Source: Leucothrix pacifica
GTDB lineage: Bacteria; Pseudomonadota; Gammaproteobacteria; Thiotrichales; Thiotrichaceae
NCBI RefSeq assembly: GCF_003172875.1
Contig: NZ_QGKM01000030.1
Span: 1 to 64,000, forward strand
DNA length: 64,000 nucleotides
Direction of reading: 5' to 3'
Numbering within the stretch: the stretch's first letter is position 1; every line of letters begins with the position of its first letter. Positions 53,690 through 61,855 of this stretch are shown here, piece by piece. The notes under the pieces were generated by a model that did no database searches, was not told where the DNA came from, and saw only the letters and a program-made list of their open reading frames with translations. Made by a program: the position numbers and the translations under genes.

Positions 53690-54625
53690 ATGCCTTTAGT
53701 CCAATCAGTTCACTTTTCAAATTACCGTAATTTCACTGACTTTACGATGGATGGTCTTCAGCGGATTAATCTGATTGTGGGTGACAGTAATGTAGGTAAA
53801 ACTGGGTTGTTGGAAGGTTTAGTAACACTCTGGGGGAACGAAGAACAATTTAAGGCTTTGCCAAATACTTTCAGAATGAGCTACGGTGATTATACTACAT
53901 CACTAGACAGTTTTTGGAGTTGGCTTCACCCCCAGAGAAATCATAGTCTAACTATGATATTGAGGTCCACTGACATTGATAATCTAATGAGGGCCGTTAG
54001 ATATGAAGATCATGTAAGGTATGACCGTGATTCAGTAGAACGTAGTTTGCAAAAAACACCCTACAAAATCAATATTCTACCTATAGGAATTGGGAATTAT
54101 GAGTTTCAGGTTGATCTATTTAACCAATTAGCTAATACAAAAAATGGTAAGGAAAGCCTTGTAAGTTCGCTCCAGGTTATTGAACCTCGTTTGAAAGGTT
54201 TAGATTATCTGAAGCTACCATCCTCAAACCATGCAATGGTTTATGCTGATGTTGATTTAGATTATAAAATTCCTACTACTCAATTTGGCCATGGTTTCAC
54301 TCGATCAATGGAAATGCTTTCAAACCTGATTCTTTCTGGTTCCGACATTATGATTGCTGATGAAATCGAAAATGGTATTCACTACTCAGCCCTTGGTTCT
54401 GTTTGGAAAGCTATCATCGATTATGCAGTAAAAAATGATGTTCAGGTTTTCGCGACAACACACAGTCGGGAGTGTATTGCTGCCGCTCATGAGGCAATGT
54501 CAGAGCAGGAAAACTACGAACTCAATGTCATCCGGTTGCAGAACCGGAAAGGTGAGGTGGTAGCGATCAATCATAATAAAGAAGATATTGAAACTGCTTT
54601 CGATCTTGGTTTGCCATTACGATAA
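53690..54625 (+). CDS. AAA_15/AAA_21-type ATPase of an OLD/PARIS-like two-gene cassette
   Basis: The 311-residue ATPase starts MPLVQSVHFSNYRNFTDF and has Walker A GDSNVGKT (residues 31-38), Walker B IMIADEIENGIHYSAL and a H-loop FATTHSRECIAAAHE. This is the SMC-like ATPase module of OLD, PARIS and related systems. ATG 53690 is preferred over an upstream GTG at 53681. It overlaps the next gene by one base (TAATG), so translation is coupled. Its AT-rich composition differs from the flanking speA, in keeping with horizontal gain. The partner is a TOPRIM-like DUF3226 protein. Confidence 0.85.
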   Translation: MPLVQSVHFSNYRNFTDFTMDGLQRINLIVGDSNVGKTGLLEGLVTLWGNEEQFKALPNTFRMSYGDYTTSLDSFWSWLHPQRNHSLTMILRSTDIDNLMRAVRYEDHVRYDRDSVERSLQKTPYKINILPIGIGNYEFQVDLFNQLANTKNGKESLVSSLQVIEPRLKGLDYLKLPSSNHAMVYADVDLDYKIPTTQFGHGFTRSMEMLSNLILSGSDIMIADEIENGIHYSALGSVWKAIIDYAVKNDVQVFATTHSRECIAAAHEAMSEQENYELNVIRLQNRKGEVVAINHNKEDIETAFDLGLPLR

Positions 54626-55275
54626 TGAGTTCTGAAATGCCTAAACTACTGGAAATAAGCAAGCCTTTTATCGTGTTGGTAGAAGGCAAAGACGATGCAG
54701 AGATGCTTTACTCTTTGACTCATTCGATGGGTATGCCAAAAGACGAATTTCAGGTACTCCAATACGGAGGGAAGCAGAAATTCCCGTCTTTTTTAAAACA
54801 GATAACTAATTTTCCTGAGTTTGAAATGGTAACGAAGTTAGCTATATTCAGAGATGCTGATGAAAATAGCCAGTCTGCATTTCAGAGCATCGAGCATCAT
54901 CTCAAGAGTAGTGATTTAATACCTCAGGACTCTGTTCCTACTCACTCTGGTGAAGTGAAAAAGTCAGATTCAGGCTTTGCCGTTGGTATCTATATAACAC
55001 CTGACTGTTCGAATAAAGGGGCATTAGAGACTCTTTTGTTGGACTCACTAACAAGTGAAATGAAGTCTGAAATTGAAACCTATGTTACACAAGCAGAAAA
55101 GTCTTTAAGTACGGACAGAGCGCGCGATAAGTACAAGAATTCAACTAAAAGTAGGACATATGCTTACTCAGCATTGTTTGAAAATGCTAGTTTTCACGAT
55201 ACGTTTAATAAACGTCTTTGGGATTGGAGTCATCCGACGTTTAATCAATTAAAGACATTCCTCCAAGCATTCTAA
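54625..55275 (+). CDS. DUF3226 TOPRIM-like protein, partner of the upstream ATPase
   Basis: The 216-residue protein has the TOPRIM-like pattern LVEGKDDAEML (Glu20), QVLQYGGKQKF, and IFRDADENS (Asp77 and Asp79), followed by GIYITPDCSNKGALETLLLDSL. That is the DUF3226 arrangement. TOPRIM domains in OLD-type nucleases use the same acidic residues for metal binding and strand cleavage, so a phage-triggered nuclease is plausible. PARIS uses a similar ATPase/TOPRIM pair with a different TOPRIM family (DUF4435), so this is related but not identical. Confidence 0.83.
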   Translation: MSSEMPKLLEISKPFIVLVEGKDDAEMLYSLTHSMGMPKDEFQVLQYGGKQKFPSFLKQITNFPEFEMVTKLAIFRDADENSQSAFQSIEHHLKSSDLIPQDSVPTHSGEVKKSDSGFAVGIYITPDCSNKGALETLLLDSLTSEMKSEIETYVTQAEKSLSTDRARDKYKNSTKSRTYAYSALFENASFHDTFNKRLWDWSHPTFNQLKTFLQAF

Positions 55276-55371
55276 ATCAAGTGAACTAATCAACGAGGTT
55301 TGCCAGCTTCACTACATTTCAAAAACAGTTAAGAGGCGTCAATACCCAAGACGTCATGTGGGAGTATAGCT

Positions 55372-56607
55372 ATGTCTAAAGTTATGATTATTGGTGCCGG
55401 CGGTGTCGGTGGTGTGGTAACGCATAAATGCGCGCAGTTACCGGAAATTTTTAGTGAAATCGTTTTGGCCAGTCGCACGGAGTCAAAGTGTCAGGCGATT
55501 GCTGATCAAATTGATCGGCCGATTAGCACGGCACAAGTTGATGCGGATAATGTGCCAGAGTTGACTGCCTTGTTAGAAAAAGAGCGTCCATCTCTGGTGA
55601 TTAATGTCGCGCTTCCTTATCAAGACCTGACCATTATGGATGCGTGCTTAGCAGCGGGTATCGATTATATGGATACGGCAAATTATGAGCCTTTGGACAC
55701 TGCTAAGTTTGAATACAGCTGGCAGTGGGCGTATCACGATCGCTTTAAAGAAGCAGGTTTGACGGCATTATTAGGTAGTGGTTTTGATCCCGGTGCGACT
55801 AATGTTTTTACGGCCTACATCGCTAAGCATTACTTCGATGAGATTCATGAGTTGGATATTATTGATGTCAATGGTGGTGATCATGGCTACCCGTTTGCCA
55901 CCAACTTCAACCCTGAAATCAATATTCGCGAAGTTACCGCGGAATGTCGTCATTGGGAAAACGGTGAGTTTGTAGAAACACCGGCGATGTCGAAAAAGGC
56001 TAGTTTTGCCTGCCCCGAAGGTGTCGGCACTTACAATATTTACCGCATGTACCACGAGGAGCTGGAGTCGCTGACTAAGCATTTCCCTACTATTAAGCGT
56101 GCGCAGTTCTGGATGAGTTTTGGTGATAGCTACCTCAAGCATCTGGAAGTATTGGGTAATGTCGGCATGTTGGGCATCGAGCCGATTACTTACAATGGGC
56201 AAGAGATTGTGCCGATTCAGTTGCTGGCGCAGATGCTGCCAGATCCTTCCAGTTTAGGCCCAAGAACTAAAGGCCGTACCTGTATCGGTTGTGTGGTGCG
56301 TGGTCTGAAGGATGGTAAGGAGCGCATTATTTATTTATACAACACCTGTGATCATCAGGCCTGTTATGAAGAGGTGCAGTCGCAGGCGATTTCGTACACC
56401 ACCGGTGTGCCCGCTATGATCGGTGCGAAAATGATCTTGGAAGGTAAGTGGAAAGCAGCAGGCGTTAACAATATCGAGCAGTTCGACCCTGATCCGTTTA
56501 TGGAAGACATGAACAAATACGGTTTGCCATGGAAAGTGATTGAGCTGGATGCGTTTGACTTGGATGACCCAAGCAAAACGCAAGTGGCTGAAGGCAAGGC
56601 AGTTTAA
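55372..56607 (+). CDS. Carboxynorspermidine/carboxyspermidine dehydrogenase (saccharopine-dehydrogenase family)
   Basis: The 411-residue protein starts MSKVMIIGAGGVGGVVTHKCAQL (Rossmann) and has SGFDPGATNVFTAYIAKHYFDEIHELDIIDVNGGDHGYPFATNFNPEINIRE, read in parts. It ends in the catalytic region YNTCDHQACYEEVQSQAISYTTGVPAM. This matches the enzyme that condenses aspartate semialdehyde with a diamine and reduces the product. It is followed two bases later by the decarboxylase. Norspermidine or spermidine is the product class. Confidence 0.93.
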   Translation: MSKVMIIGAGGVGGVVTHKCAQLPEIFSEIVLASRTESKCQAIADQIDRPISTAQVDADNVPELTALLEKERPSLVINVALPYQDLTIMDACLAAGIDYMDTANYEPLDTAKFEYSWQWAYHDRFKEAGLTALLGSGFDPGATNVFTAYIAKHYFDEIHELDIIDVNGGDHGYPFATNFNPEINIREVTAECRHWENGEFVETPAMSKKASFACPEGVGTYNIYRMYHEELESLTKHFPTIKRAQFWMSFGDSYLKHLEVLGNVGMLGIEPITYNGQEIVPIQLLAQMLPDPSSLGPRTKGRTCIGCVVRGLKDGKERIIYLYNTCDHQACYEEVQSQAISYTTGVPAMIGAKMILEGKWKAAGVNNIEQFDPDPFMEDMNKYGLPWKVIELDAFDLDDPSKTQVAEGKAV

Positions 56608-56609
56608 TA

Positions 56610-57773
56610 GTGCAGTTTACTGACTTTGGCAAGTTGGATTTATCCCGCTTGCCTTCGCCGTGCTTTGTGGTGGATGAGGTTGCCGTGGAGCGTAATCTCA
56701 CCATCCTAAAAAGTGTTGCCGATGCCTCTGGCGCTAAAATACTGGCTGCCCTAAAAGCCTTTTCCATGTGGCATTTAGCACCACTGACTGCTCGTTATTT
56801 GAGTGGTACTTGTGCCAGTGGTTTGCATGAAGCGCGTTTGGGTCATGAGGAATATGGCGGGGAAGTGCATGTGTTCTCTGCGGCTTTTTCGGAAGCGGAT
56901 CTAAGCGAATTACTGACGTTTGCTGATCACATTGTGTTTAATTCACAATCCCAATGGCAGCGATTTCAGCCGCACATTCAAAAGGCATTGGAGTCACGAC
57001 CTATTGATTTTGGTTTACGAATCAATCCCGAGCACTCCGAAGGCACAACACCCATTTATGATCCTTGCGCACCGGGTTCTCGCTTAGGGATTCCACTGTC
57101 GCAGTTGGATGAGTCGATGCTTGATGGAATTAGTGGCTTGCATTTTCATACGCTTTGCGAACAGAACTTCGCCCCATTATCACGTACCTTAGACGCAGTT
57201 GAGGAAAAATTCGGACATTTACTGCCACAAATGAAATGGGTGAATTTTGGTGGTGGGCATCACATCACTGCACCGGATTATGATCGCGATGGCTTGATTG
57301 CTCGTATCAAAGCGTTCTCAGCAAAATACGATGTGCAGGTCTATCTGGAGCCGGGTGAAGCGGTGGCGATTGGTACGGGTGTATTGGTTAGCGAAGTGTT
57401 GGATATTAGCTGGAATCAGGTGAATCAGGCGATATTGGATACTTCAGCAACTTGCCATATGCCGGATACTTTAGAGATGCCGTATCGGCCTGATATTACA
57501 GGGGCGGGTGAGGCTGATGAATACCCGCACACCTACCGTTTGGGTGGCTTGACCTGCTTATCTGGCGATATTATTTCTGATTATAGTTTTAGCGAGCCTT
57601 TGCAGGTTGGGCAGCGTTTGATGTTTGAAGACATGAGCCATTACACCATGGTGAAAACATCTACCTTTAATGGCACGCATTTGCCAGCTTTGGCTGTCTG
57701 GAATTCTGAGACGGATGCGTTGGAGATTGTGAAGCAGTTTGGTTATGAGGATTTTAAAGGGCGGTTGTCCTGA
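56610..57773 (+). CDS. nspC: Carboxynorspermidine decarboxylase
   Basis: The 387-residue protein starts at GTG 56610, directly after the dehydrogenase stop. It carries the PLP-lysine segment AKILAALKAFSMWHLAPL, ASGLHEARLGHEEYGGEVH and the fold-III substrate region LEPGEAVAIGTGVLVSEVLDI. This is the alanine-racemase-fold decarboxylase of the carboxynorspermidine pathway. It gives norspermidine (or spermidine) as the last step. Expression is coupled to the upstream gene. Confidence 0.94.
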   Translation: MQFTDFGKLDLSRLPSPCFVVDEVAVERNLTILKSVADASGAKILAALKAFSMWHLAPLTARYLSGTCASGLHEARLGHEEYGGEVHVFSAAFSEADLSELLTFADHIVFNSQSQWQRFQPHIQKALESRPIDFGLRINPEHSEGTTPIYDPCAPGSRLGIPLSQLDESMLDGISGLHFHTLCEQNFAPLSRTLDAVEEKFGHLLPQMKWVNFGGGHHITAPDYDRDGLIARIKAFSAKYDVQVYLEPGEAVAIGTGVLVSEVLDISWNQVNQAILDTSATCHMPDTLEMPYRPDITGAGEADEYPHTYRLGGLTCLSGDIISDYSFSEPLQVGQRLMFEDMSHYTMVKTSTFNGTHLPALAVWNSETDALEIVKQFGYEDFKGRLS

Positions 57774-57806
57774 ACAAAGAACGCCCATAAAAATAGAAAA
57801 GTGCAG

Positions 57807-57833
57807 AGCAGGGAATCCAATTTGATCCCTGCT
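57807..57833 (+). terminator. Hairpin after nspC (possible terminator)
   Basis: AGCAGGGA (57807-57814) pairs perfectly with TCCCTGCT (57826-57833). No T-run follows on this strand, so it may stop transcription weakly or stabilise the 3' end. The next gene begins 37 bp later. Confidence 0.35.
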
Positions 57834-57870
57834 GTCGTAAAAAAGATGTACATAGACATCGGACGTTCTT

Positions 57871-58731
57871 ATGAAGCTGCGAATCACACACCTGCCTTTT
57901 CTGATAATACTTGCCTTCGCATTGCTGAGTAGCGGTTGTGCCAATGTCAAAAAGACCACTGCCATCAACTTGCTTGTCCCATCGGACGGTTACACCAAAC
58001 GACAACTGAGTTATGGCAGTGACAGACAGCAATCGTTTGATCTCTACCTACCAAAGACCGCGTCACCAAAAATTCCCGTCGTGTATATCTATGGAAGTGC
58101 TTGGCGAAAGAAGTTTAATAAATCAGATTTTGTCTTTGTTGCTCAGGCATTAACAAGCCTCGGACATCCCGTGATTGTGCCGGAGCATCGCCGCTTTCCC
58201 GAGATTAAATTCCCTGTATTTGTCGAAGATATTGCAGATGCTATCCGCTATGTTGATAGCAATGACATCGGCCTTCCGAAGCCATTCACCAAATACATCC
58301 TGATGGGGCATTCTTCGGGAGCACACACCGCCGCATTGTTGGCGACTGACACGAGATATCTGAAACAGCGTAATATAAAAGCACGGTTAGCAGGCTTTAT
58401 CGGTATGTCCGGGCCTTATGATTTACCGCTGGATGACTCGGAAGTTGCACCTATTTTTAGTACTGCCAATTCACAACGTGCTAAGCCTGTGTTGAATGTG
58501 CGTCGCGGTGTGCCACCAGCATTATTGCTGCATGGTTTAGCCGATCCGCGTGTGCCGTCTTACCATACGACACGGTTTAGAGACGCGTTGTTGAGGAGTG
58601 GAAATTCAGTGACGATGAAGTTATATCCGGGTGTTGATCATGAAAAGCTGTTGGGTGGAATTGCGCTGCCACTGCGATTTATGAGTAATAGTTTTGTGGA
58701 TGTTCGAGACTTTTTGAGACGGTATGATTGA
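57871..58731 (+). CDS. Lipoprotein alpha/beta-hydrolase (second copy)
   Basis: The 286-residue precursor has a lipobox (MKLRITHLPFLIILAFALLS then SGC at residue 23). It is a paralogue of the protein at 6651-7511, equal in length and colinear. Shared features include GHSSGAHTA (nucleophile), LADPRVPSY (acid), DHEKLLGG (His) and LGHPVIVPEHRRFPEIKFPVFVEDIADAI (read in parts). The oxyanion segment is YGSAW instead of YGGAW. A membrane-anchored hydrolase is likely. The substrate is unknown. Confidence 0.82.
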   Translation: MKLRITHLPFLIILAFALLSSGCANVKKTTAINLLVPSDGYTKRQLSYGSDRQQSFDLYLPKTASPKIPVVYIYGSAWRKKFNKSDFVFVAQALTSLGHPVIVPEHRRFPEIKFPVFVEDIADAIRYVDSNDIGLPKPFTKYILMGHSSGAHTAALLATDTRYLKQRNIKARLAGFIGMSGPYDLPLDDSEVAPIFSTANSQRAKPVLNVRRGVPPALLLHGLADPRVPSYHTTRFRDALLRSGNSVTMKLYPGVDHEKLLGGIALPLRFMSNSFVDVRDFLRRYD

Positions 58732-58955
58732 AGCAGAGCTGCTAGGTGAGAGGCTAAATTAGTAGCAAAGAACGTTGCTAAGTAAGCGACTTAGTCTGTA
58801 GCACTAGCAATCTATTGACGGCAATAGCCATAGCTGAGGCAGTGTAGATCATTATGATGCCGGATATCGATCTGCACAAATCCTGCAAAAAATCCCTGCC
58901 AAATTAACAAAGCCATCGCATTGTAATTTCATCTGAATCAAGGACAATTCGTCCT

Positions 58956-59471
58956 ATGAAATCACTGTTTTTACTCGCAATTTTAATATTCCTCCTAGGC
59001 TTTCTCCCCAAAGAATCCCGCGTCATGCCTGTGGACGGCGCAACGGTGGTAGACTGGAATCCGAAGTCATTCTGGTATTACCCGTGGGGCCGCTCCGGTG
59101 TGCACAAAGGCATCGATATATTCGCACCGATAGGCACTACGGTTCGTGCCACTACCAGCGGCATCGTGTTGTATAGTGGGAACTATGGATTAGGCGGAAA
59201 GGTGGTTTATATGTTGGGCGCGAATTGGCGATTTCATTATTATGCACATTTAAACAGCATCGAAGTGTCCTCATTTACGCCGGTGTCAGCAGGACAGGTC
59301 ATTGGTCAGGTAGGCACTTCAGGAAACGCTGCGGGTAAATCGCCACATCTTCATTACACCATCAAAAGTGCATTCCCCCGTTTTTGGAAATATCGCAGCA
59401 GTCATTACTCGGCTTGGCGACGTACCTTTTATATCGATCCCGGCAAGTTTCTGCGAGGTATCCCGCAATGA
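58956..59471 (+). CDS. M23-family (LytM) metallopeptidase
   Basis: The 171-residue protein has an N-terminal hydrophobic segment (MKSLFLLAILIFLLGFLP, signal or anchor). A compact LytM domain follows, with the zinc pattern VHKGIDIFAP (His and Asp) and SPHLHYTIK (HxH). It probably cuts peptidoglycan cross-bridges or acts as an activator in the envelope. It overlaps the response-regulator start by four bases (ATGA), so expression is linked to a two-component system. Confidence 0.87.
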   Translation: MKSLFLLAILIFLLGFLPKESRVMPVDGATVVDWNPKSFWYYPWGRSGVHKGIDIFAPIGTTVRATTSGIVLYSGNYGLGGKVVYMLGANWRFHYYAHLNSIEVSSFTPVSAGQVIGQVGTSGNAAGKSPHLHYTIKSAFPRFWKYRSSHYSAWRRTFYIDPGKFLRGIPQ

Positions 59472-60166
59472 GTCATAAAAAAATACTGGTCGTGGATGAT
59501 GATCCGCACATTCGTGAAGTGATTAGCTTTGCACTGGAAAAAGCTGAAATGTCAGTTGCCATCGCAGAAAATGGCCAACAAGCACTGGATCTATTTACCA
59601 AATCTCCCAGCGATCTAATCGTGCTGGATATCAATATGCCAGAGATGGATGGCTTGGCGTGTTGTCGGGAAATCCGCAAACAATCTGAGGTGCCGATTCT
59701 GTTTTTATCCTCGCGTGATGATGAGATTGATCGCATTCTGGGCTTGGAAATTGGTGGGGATGACTACGTGACCAAGCCATTTAGCCCACGTGAATTAGTT
59801 GCCCGCATCAACGCTATTCTCAAGCGAACACAAGCGCAACAGGTGCCAGAAGAAACGAGCGACTCCTGTTTAAGGCAAGGATTGCTGACAATGAATACCG
59901 AGGAGCACACTGTTTCGTGGAATGAGGAGAGTGTTCATCTGACTGCAACCGAATTTGCGATTCTTGCACAGTTTATGCAGCAACCTTCACGCGTATTTAC
60001 CCGTGACAGCATTATGAGTAGTGCTTATCAGTTTAATATACATGTCAGTGACCGAACCATTGATAGCCATATTCGCCACATTCGAAGCAAGTTAGCAGCA
60101 GTTGGCTGCAAAAGCGTTATAGAAACCTTGCACAGTGTCGGTTACAAACTTGCCCCATGCGAATAA
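59468..60166 (+). CDS. OmpR-type response regulator
   Basis: The 232-residue protein (ATG 59468, overlapping the peptidase stop) has the receiver features KILVVDDDPHIREV, the phospho-Asp in LIVLDINMPEMDG, and LFLSSRDDE and VTKPFSPREL. A winged-helix DNA-binding domain follows (TATEFAILAQFMQQPSRVF to DRTIDSHIRHIRSKL, read in parts). It is paired with the kinase that follows. The target genes are unknown; the M23 gene is an obvious candidate. Confidence 0.93.
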   Translation: MSHKKILVVDDDPHIREVISFALEKAEMSVAIAENGQQALDLFTKSPSDLIVLDINMPEMDGLACCREIRKQSEVPILFLSSRDDEIDRILGLEIGGDDYVTKPFSPRELVARINAILKRTQAQQVPEETSDSCLRQGLLTMNTEEHTVSWNEESVHLTATEFAILAQFMQQPSRVFTRDSIMSSAYQFNIHVSDRTIDSHIRHIRSKLAAVGCKSVIETLHSVGYKLAPCE

Positions 60167-61845
60167 ATGCCCGCCATCGTAGCCGTCGGTTATTCCGGCT
60201 GCGAACGATTCTATTAGTGGTGATGCTGTCGGTGCTGGTGTTGCCGATTGCCAGTGTGTTTTTGTTTCGCTTTTATGAAAATGAGCTGGTCAGGCGCACT
60301 GAAGAGCAGTTAATTGCTCAGGCAGCGGTGATGGCTGCGACTTATCGGGAGCTACTGCAGCCAAGTAGCCTATCTTCACCCTCTGATGTATCGGATAATA
60401 ATACGACAAACAACGCCAGTAACCGGATTTTGAATTCTCATTGGGGGCGTACTCAACAATCCTATTACACGCCCATTACACCTACGCTTGAGTTGGCGGG
60501 TTACGACATATTGCCGAGGCGAGAGGAAGTGATTCCGGCGAAACAGGCTATTGCTCAGGATGCCTGGCAGGCAGGCCACCGCATGCAATCAATTTTACTG
60601 GCTAGCCAACGCATTACCTTGGCAGGTATGCGCATACTGGATCAGTATGGCACGGTGATTGCGGGGCGTACTGAGTTGGGTGGGTCACTCCGGCATGTGC
60701 AGGAGGTCAAGCAGGCACTTGCCGGACAATATAGCGCGGTGATTCGTGAACGTATCTCCGATCAACCTCAACCGCCATTGGCTTCATTGAGTCGGGGCAC
60801 GGGAATCCGGGTATTTGTGGCGCTGCCGGTGAAGCACGAAGGCAAAGTGATTGGTGTCGTGTATCTGTCGCGTACGCCACAAAATATCCTTAAACATATG
60901 TACCAGATTCGGGGGAAATTACTGCTGCTTGGGTTGATGTTGGTGTTGGTCACTGGCTTACTGGTATTGTTTATTTCCTCTCGCTTGTCCCGTCCGATTC
61001 GTGAATTGATTGGGCAAACGCAGTTATTAACCAAGGGCGAGCAAACCACCATCACCGCAATCAATCAGCCTGGTACTTATGAGCTGGCGCAGCTGTCACA
61101 AAGCTTTGCGGAAATGTCCGAAGCACTGCACGAGCGATCCACTTATATTGACCGCTTTGCTTCTCACGTATCGCATGAATTTAAAACGCCATTAACCTCA
61201 ATGCAGGGTGCACTGGAATTACTTCAGGAGCATGCGGACGATATGCCTGCTGAGCAGCGGCAGCGCTTTTTGGATAATTTATATGAGGATACGCAACGCC
61301 TGCGCCGTCTGGTTAATCGCTTATTAGAACAGGCTCGAGCAGATGCCTTACAGCCGTCTAATGAGCGGACTGATTTGTATCCCATATTGGCACAGCAGAA
61401 GAGTAACTTTGCAGATCGTGGACTGCTGATTCACTATTCTGGCACTGGCACTGGCACTGGCACTGGCACTGGCACTGGCACTGGGGAGAATTCCGCTCCA
61501 GTTTTACGGTTGAATATCGCCCCTGTAGCGCTGGAAACCGTGTTAAATAACTTATTCGAAAATAGCCTGCAACATGGTGCTGACAGAATTATGATTGATG
61601 TTGAGAAGGAGAACTCTCAATGCCAAATAATAGTGCAAGACAATGGCTCGGGAATATCCAAAGCCAATCGGGAAAACATCTTCACACCATTCTTTACCAC
61701 ACAGCGCGATAAAGGTGGGACAGGCTTGGGGCTAGGCATTGTTCAATCCTTGCTACAAACCTGGAATGGCTCGATTGAGTTATTGCCGAGTGAGCAGGGC
61801 GCTTGTTTTAGAATTACACTCGCCACTCGTATCGGTGTACTGTAA
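60157..61845 (+). CDS. Membrane sensor histidine kinase
   Basis: The 562-residue protein overlaps the regulator gene by 10 bases. It has a first membrane helix (LRTILLVVMLSVLVLPIASVF), a periplasmic region of about 220 residues with a dCACHE/PAS-like character, a second helix (LLLGLMLVLVTGLLVLFI) and a HAMP segment. The kinase core has H-box SHVSHEFKTPLTSMQ, N-box NLFENSLQHG, G1 DNGSGIS, F-box FTPFF and G2 GGTGLGLGI. A Gly-Thr repeat encoded by seven GGCACT units lies just before the ATPase domain. Confidence 0.92.
   Translation: MRINARHRSRRLFRLRTILLVVMLSVLVLPIASVFLFRFYENELVRRTEEQLIAQAAVMAATYRELLQPSSLSSPSDVSDNNTTNNASNRILNSHWGRTQQSYYTPITPTLELAGYDILPRREEVIPAKQAIAQDAWQAGHRMQSILLASQRITLAGMRILDQYGTVIAGRTELGGSLRHVQEVKQALAGQYSAVIRERISDQPQPPLASLSRGTGIRVFVALPVKHEGKVIGVVYLSRTPQNILKHMYQIRGKLLLLGLMLVLVTGLLVLFISSRLSRPIRELIGQTQLLTKGEQTTITAINQPGTYELAQLSQSFAEMSEALHERSTYIDRFASHVSHEFKTPLTSMQGALELLQEHADDMPAEQRQRFLDNLYEDTQRLRRLVNRLLEQARADALQPSNERTDLYPILAQQKSNFADRGLLIHYSGTGTGTGTGTGTGTGENSAPVLRLNIAPVALETVLNNLFENSLQHGADRIMIDVEKENSQCQIIVQDNGSGISKANRENIFTPFFTTQRDKGGTGLGLGIVQSLLQTWNGSIELLPSEQGACFRITLATRIGVL
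61441..61482 (+). repeat. Hexanucleotide microsatellite (GGCACT x7) inside the kinase gene
   Basis: Seven perfect GGCACT copies encode alternating Gly and Thr in the linker between the helical dimerisation domain and the ATPase domain. Because the unit is six bases, changes in copy number alter linker length without shifting the frame. Confidence 0.9.
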
Positions 61846-61855
61846 ATCAGTAAGC

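Noticed and set aside
53690-55275. Calling the cassette PARIS outright
   Set aside because: The TOPRIM partner reads as DUF3226 and not the DUF4435 family of AriB, so only an OLD/PARIS-like label is justified.
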